A stretch of DNA of 64,000 bases, taken from the NCBI RefSeq assembly GCF_019649055.1, contig NW_026570260.1, positions 868,001 through 932,000 on the forward strand. Direction: 5' to 3'. Of the stretch, positions 62,001 to 64,000 are shown piece by piece. A program made the position numbers and the translations under genes. A model generated the notes under the pieces. That model worked only from the letters and a program-made list of their open reading frames with translations. It did not search any database and was not told the origin of the DNA. Within the stretch, counting starts at the first letter, position 1. Every line of letters starts with the position of its first letter. This stretch comes from Paramacrobiotus metropolitanus (taxonomy: Eukaryota > Tardigrada > Eutardigrada > Parachela > Macrobiotidae).

Positions 62001-64000
62001 TCGCCCCTCGCTTCCAAGGTGTCTCACTTAAAGTGAATAGCATTATTTTAGTTTACTAAATTGTACCGCCAACTTCTTGTACCGCCAACTTTTAAACTGT
62101 AACTTCATCGAAAGGTCACTATAATAGAAGCGTGATACTGTTAATAGCCAAATAATTTTTAAAAAGAAATTCAGTCAAATATTTCTTGCTTCTGTATTAC
62201 GCACGTACCTGGTTTCTTTCAACCCAGGTTTCATGCTGCCTTACGAACACAACTACGTCGCCAGCGCCACGGTATACTTTCCCTTCCATCTGCACTGCAC
62301 CGGCTACGAATTCCACCTCCGCGAATGCACCATGGAAGACTCCGACGACAAACACTGCAACGCCGGCGTTCCCCTGCATTTCCGTTGCACGGACGGTAAT
62401 CGGGATCCCAACACTGTTAAATTCTCAACCCTCGTCGCGATCAACTCGACCGTTACCACGAACTCCAGCCACAGCACCAATTCCACCTTCTCCACTAACT
62501 CCACGCTTTCGTCTAACTCTACTCTTATCCCAGACTCTGTCCTCATAACCAACCCTTCCTCGATACCGCGGGCCTTCGAGGTCTTCGAAAGCAATTACGG
62601 CCGGTGGGTGCCGGTTTCGCGGATGGGCTGGACGCCGACGGAGAACGAAATGGCCTGCCATTCCACTGGGAGGATGGACGTCTTCGGCGCCCACCGGATG
62701 TACAGTTGCTTGGAGCACCATGACTATTACACCACCCGTGGCATTAATCCGGTGTCCGGACAGTACCAGATGATGATTGATGGGGTTAACTATCCGGTGG
62801 TGTGCGATATGACTAAAACAGATCCCGGATGGTTGCTTTTGTTCAACAACACATTCAATTGGTTCTGGTCCGATGACGACGTGATGAGGCTGCATCCCTT
62901 TAACTATACGACGTATCAGAGCTACTCCATTCTCGGATTGGCTGACCAGATTCTGAAGAGATTTCCAGGGAATAAATACGATATCCGGATTGATGTTAAC
63001 GGAAAAGGCGTGTTCAGCGACGGTGGGGGGATCTTTCGAATCCCCCGGACCGAGTCCCTGGTTTCAAGTGTCCCAAACCGTCCCATGGAAACCATCCAGG
63101 TAACACAAAATATTCCTTAATATTTCGATTATGTAACCGAAATTTGAAAGATTTCAGACAGCTTTCAAGAGCACCCAGAATCCGGTTTCACCCTAGAAAT
63201 TCCCCATCTTTCCAACTGGAGTCTGGGATTGTCTCTGTACCGCATGAGCGACAATCGCTGGGGTTCTGGACCCTACGGTAACCTCATTACCCGTAATCCA
63301 GATATTGAAAGCGTTAATGGATGGGTTCCCGGAGAACGTCGCGATCCCCGCTATACCAGCTTATGGATTCGGGAAGTCCATCATGATACTTCGTTGGATA
63401 ACTGCTCGTATCCGCTTTACTTGTTTGAAAGGCGGGACTTCTCCAGAAGACAGTTGTACGCTTCTTCTAGTCTCCGAGGCTCTGAGGCTCGGGAGAGCGT
63501 TCTCTGGGGCGCCGGTTGGATCCCGGGATCCCTTCCGGCGCCTCCTGGACAATGGATCCAGGTAGATTTGATCGGAGAGCACCTTATTTCCAAGCTGGTT
63601 ATTGCTGGCACCACACGGATGGTGGTGGTGAATGAGACGGCTGGGATCAACCGGACTGACCACTACTATGTCACAACATTTCAGCTGATGTACAAATCGG
63701 CGTGGGAGGAACCTTTCCAAACGATGAAAACAGTCTTCAAGGTAGATCGGGCGGATGGGATTCAGCGGACAGTGATCAAGCTAAAAAAACCGGTAAGGGG
63801 CCGGATCTTCCGGATTGTACCCGACGTGGTGGCGGTCAATGGAACACAGAGAATGGCGGGATTGCGGTGGGGATTATACGGCTGCGGTTTAAACGCGCAC
63901 CCGCTTTCCACGTGAGCGGAATATTAAGAGTTCATGATAATTTCATGATTGTTGTAATGGCTTTTTTGTTTGGTGCAGGTACGCCATGACTAAAACCCGC
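59086..64000 (+). CDS. secreted SRCR, fibrinogen-like and discoidin protein, cut at window edge
   Basis: Exons found: 59086-59364, 61376-61662, 62228-63099, 63151-63911 and 63979 onward past the edge. In order the protein has a cysteine-bearing N-terminal exon (MCHENFEILNITD, EEDCPPENY), an SRCR-like domain split by an intron (ATVVCRSLGF; LHCTGYEFHLRECTM), an Asn/Ser/Thr linker full of N-glycosylation sites, a fibrinogen-like segment (YPVVCDMTKTDPGWLLL), and an F5/8C discoidin domain (LYASSSLRGSE, WIQVDLIG, FRIVPDVV, GLYGC). The domain set indicates an extracellular adhesion or recognition protein. The splice from 59364 to 61376 does not keep frame, so one exon is probably missed in that 2-kb gap, or the first exon belongs elsewhere. 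Start codon uncertain; no strong signal peptide seen. Confidence 0.7.
59760..60865. mobile_element. degenerate TIR element in a 2-kb intron
   Basis: Two pairs of inverted matches are nested at equal spacing: CCTGCCAA.TTGACAGGGATGG (59768) against its complement at about 60830-60860, and GTGGTCATCGA.TGACCAGTGG (59912) against its complement at about 60690-60716. The arms therefore span some 170 bp each, though diverged between these blocks. No transposase was seen. Confidence 0.55.
61706..62010. repeat. inverted minisatellite (TCTGAC)n / CCTAAGAAA / (GTCAGA)n
   Basis: TCTGACTC-type hexamer repeats (61706-61792), CCTAAGAAA repeats (61796-61903), then the complement of the first array (61910-62000). 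The outer arrays pair with each other. It sits in the intron that splits the SRCR domain. Confidence 0.85.

Noticed and set aside
61833-62027. Ser/Asp-repeat minus-strand frame
   Set aside because: It is the complement of the (GTCAGA)n minisatellite inside an intron.

Overview
The window is animal genomic DNA: protein genes split by GT-AG introns of about 50 bp to several kb, AATAAA signals near 3' ends, intron-borne MITEs and a degraded non-LTR reverse transcriptase. No operons or Shine-Dalgarno sites were seen. The gene set (PF20/SPAG16, receptor guanylyl cyclase, B56, MATH-BTB, OATP, TENT4) is metazoan. Short introns, a divergent receptor cyclase and several orphan genes suggest a small-genome ecdysozoan; a tardigrade is my best guess, by inference only. 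Exon coordinates were derived by hand from splice motifs plus reading-frame continuity; where exon lengths are given, frames close.

Layout. 0.4-3.2 kb: secreted Ly6/three-finger protein (+) with a MITE in an intron. 3.4-3.9 kb: orphan (-). 4.2-7.6 kb: SPAG16/PF20-like LisH-WD40 protein (-) with a long N-terminal extension. 8.3-9.2 kb: dead reverse transcriptase. 9.4-13.8 kb: large armadillo-repeat protein (+), convergent with a 204-aa orphan (-); each stop codon lies inside its own AATAAA. 14.7-23.6 kb: receptor guanylyl cyclase (-) whose signal-peptide exon lies 3.7 kb upstream across an intron holding a TIR element; one catalytic metal-binding Asp is replaced. 24.0-25.9 kb: DUF3987-like protein (-). 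26.2-28.5 kb: 14-3-3 protein (+) with a repeated N-terminal extension. 28.8-29.4 kb: orphan (+). 30.1-34.8 kb: PH-domain protein (-) with amphipathic 19-residue repeats and long disordered tails. 36.6-38.9 kb: TENT4/Trf4-type nucleotidyltransferase (+). 39.8-40.9 kb: SWT1-type PIN nuclease (-). 41.6-45.0 kb: PP2A B56 subunit (-) with a MITE in an intron. 45.8-50.1 kb: gene-poor, with a 320-bp GATA array, a ~970-bp foldback and palindrome clusters. 50.3-50.8 kb: small secreted protein (+). 53.0-55.8 kb: MATH-BTB protein (-). 56.0-58.6 kb: OATP transporter (+). 59.1 kb to the edge: secreted SRCR/fibrinogen-like/discoidin protein (+), running off the window.

The genes do not form one pathway. 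Several are regulators of phosphorylation (B56, 14-3-3), cGMP (cyclase) or RNA (TENT4, SWT1). The 14-3-3, B56, TENT4 and PIN proteins keep their key residues; the cyclase does not. No tRNA, rRNA or CRISPR locus was recognised.
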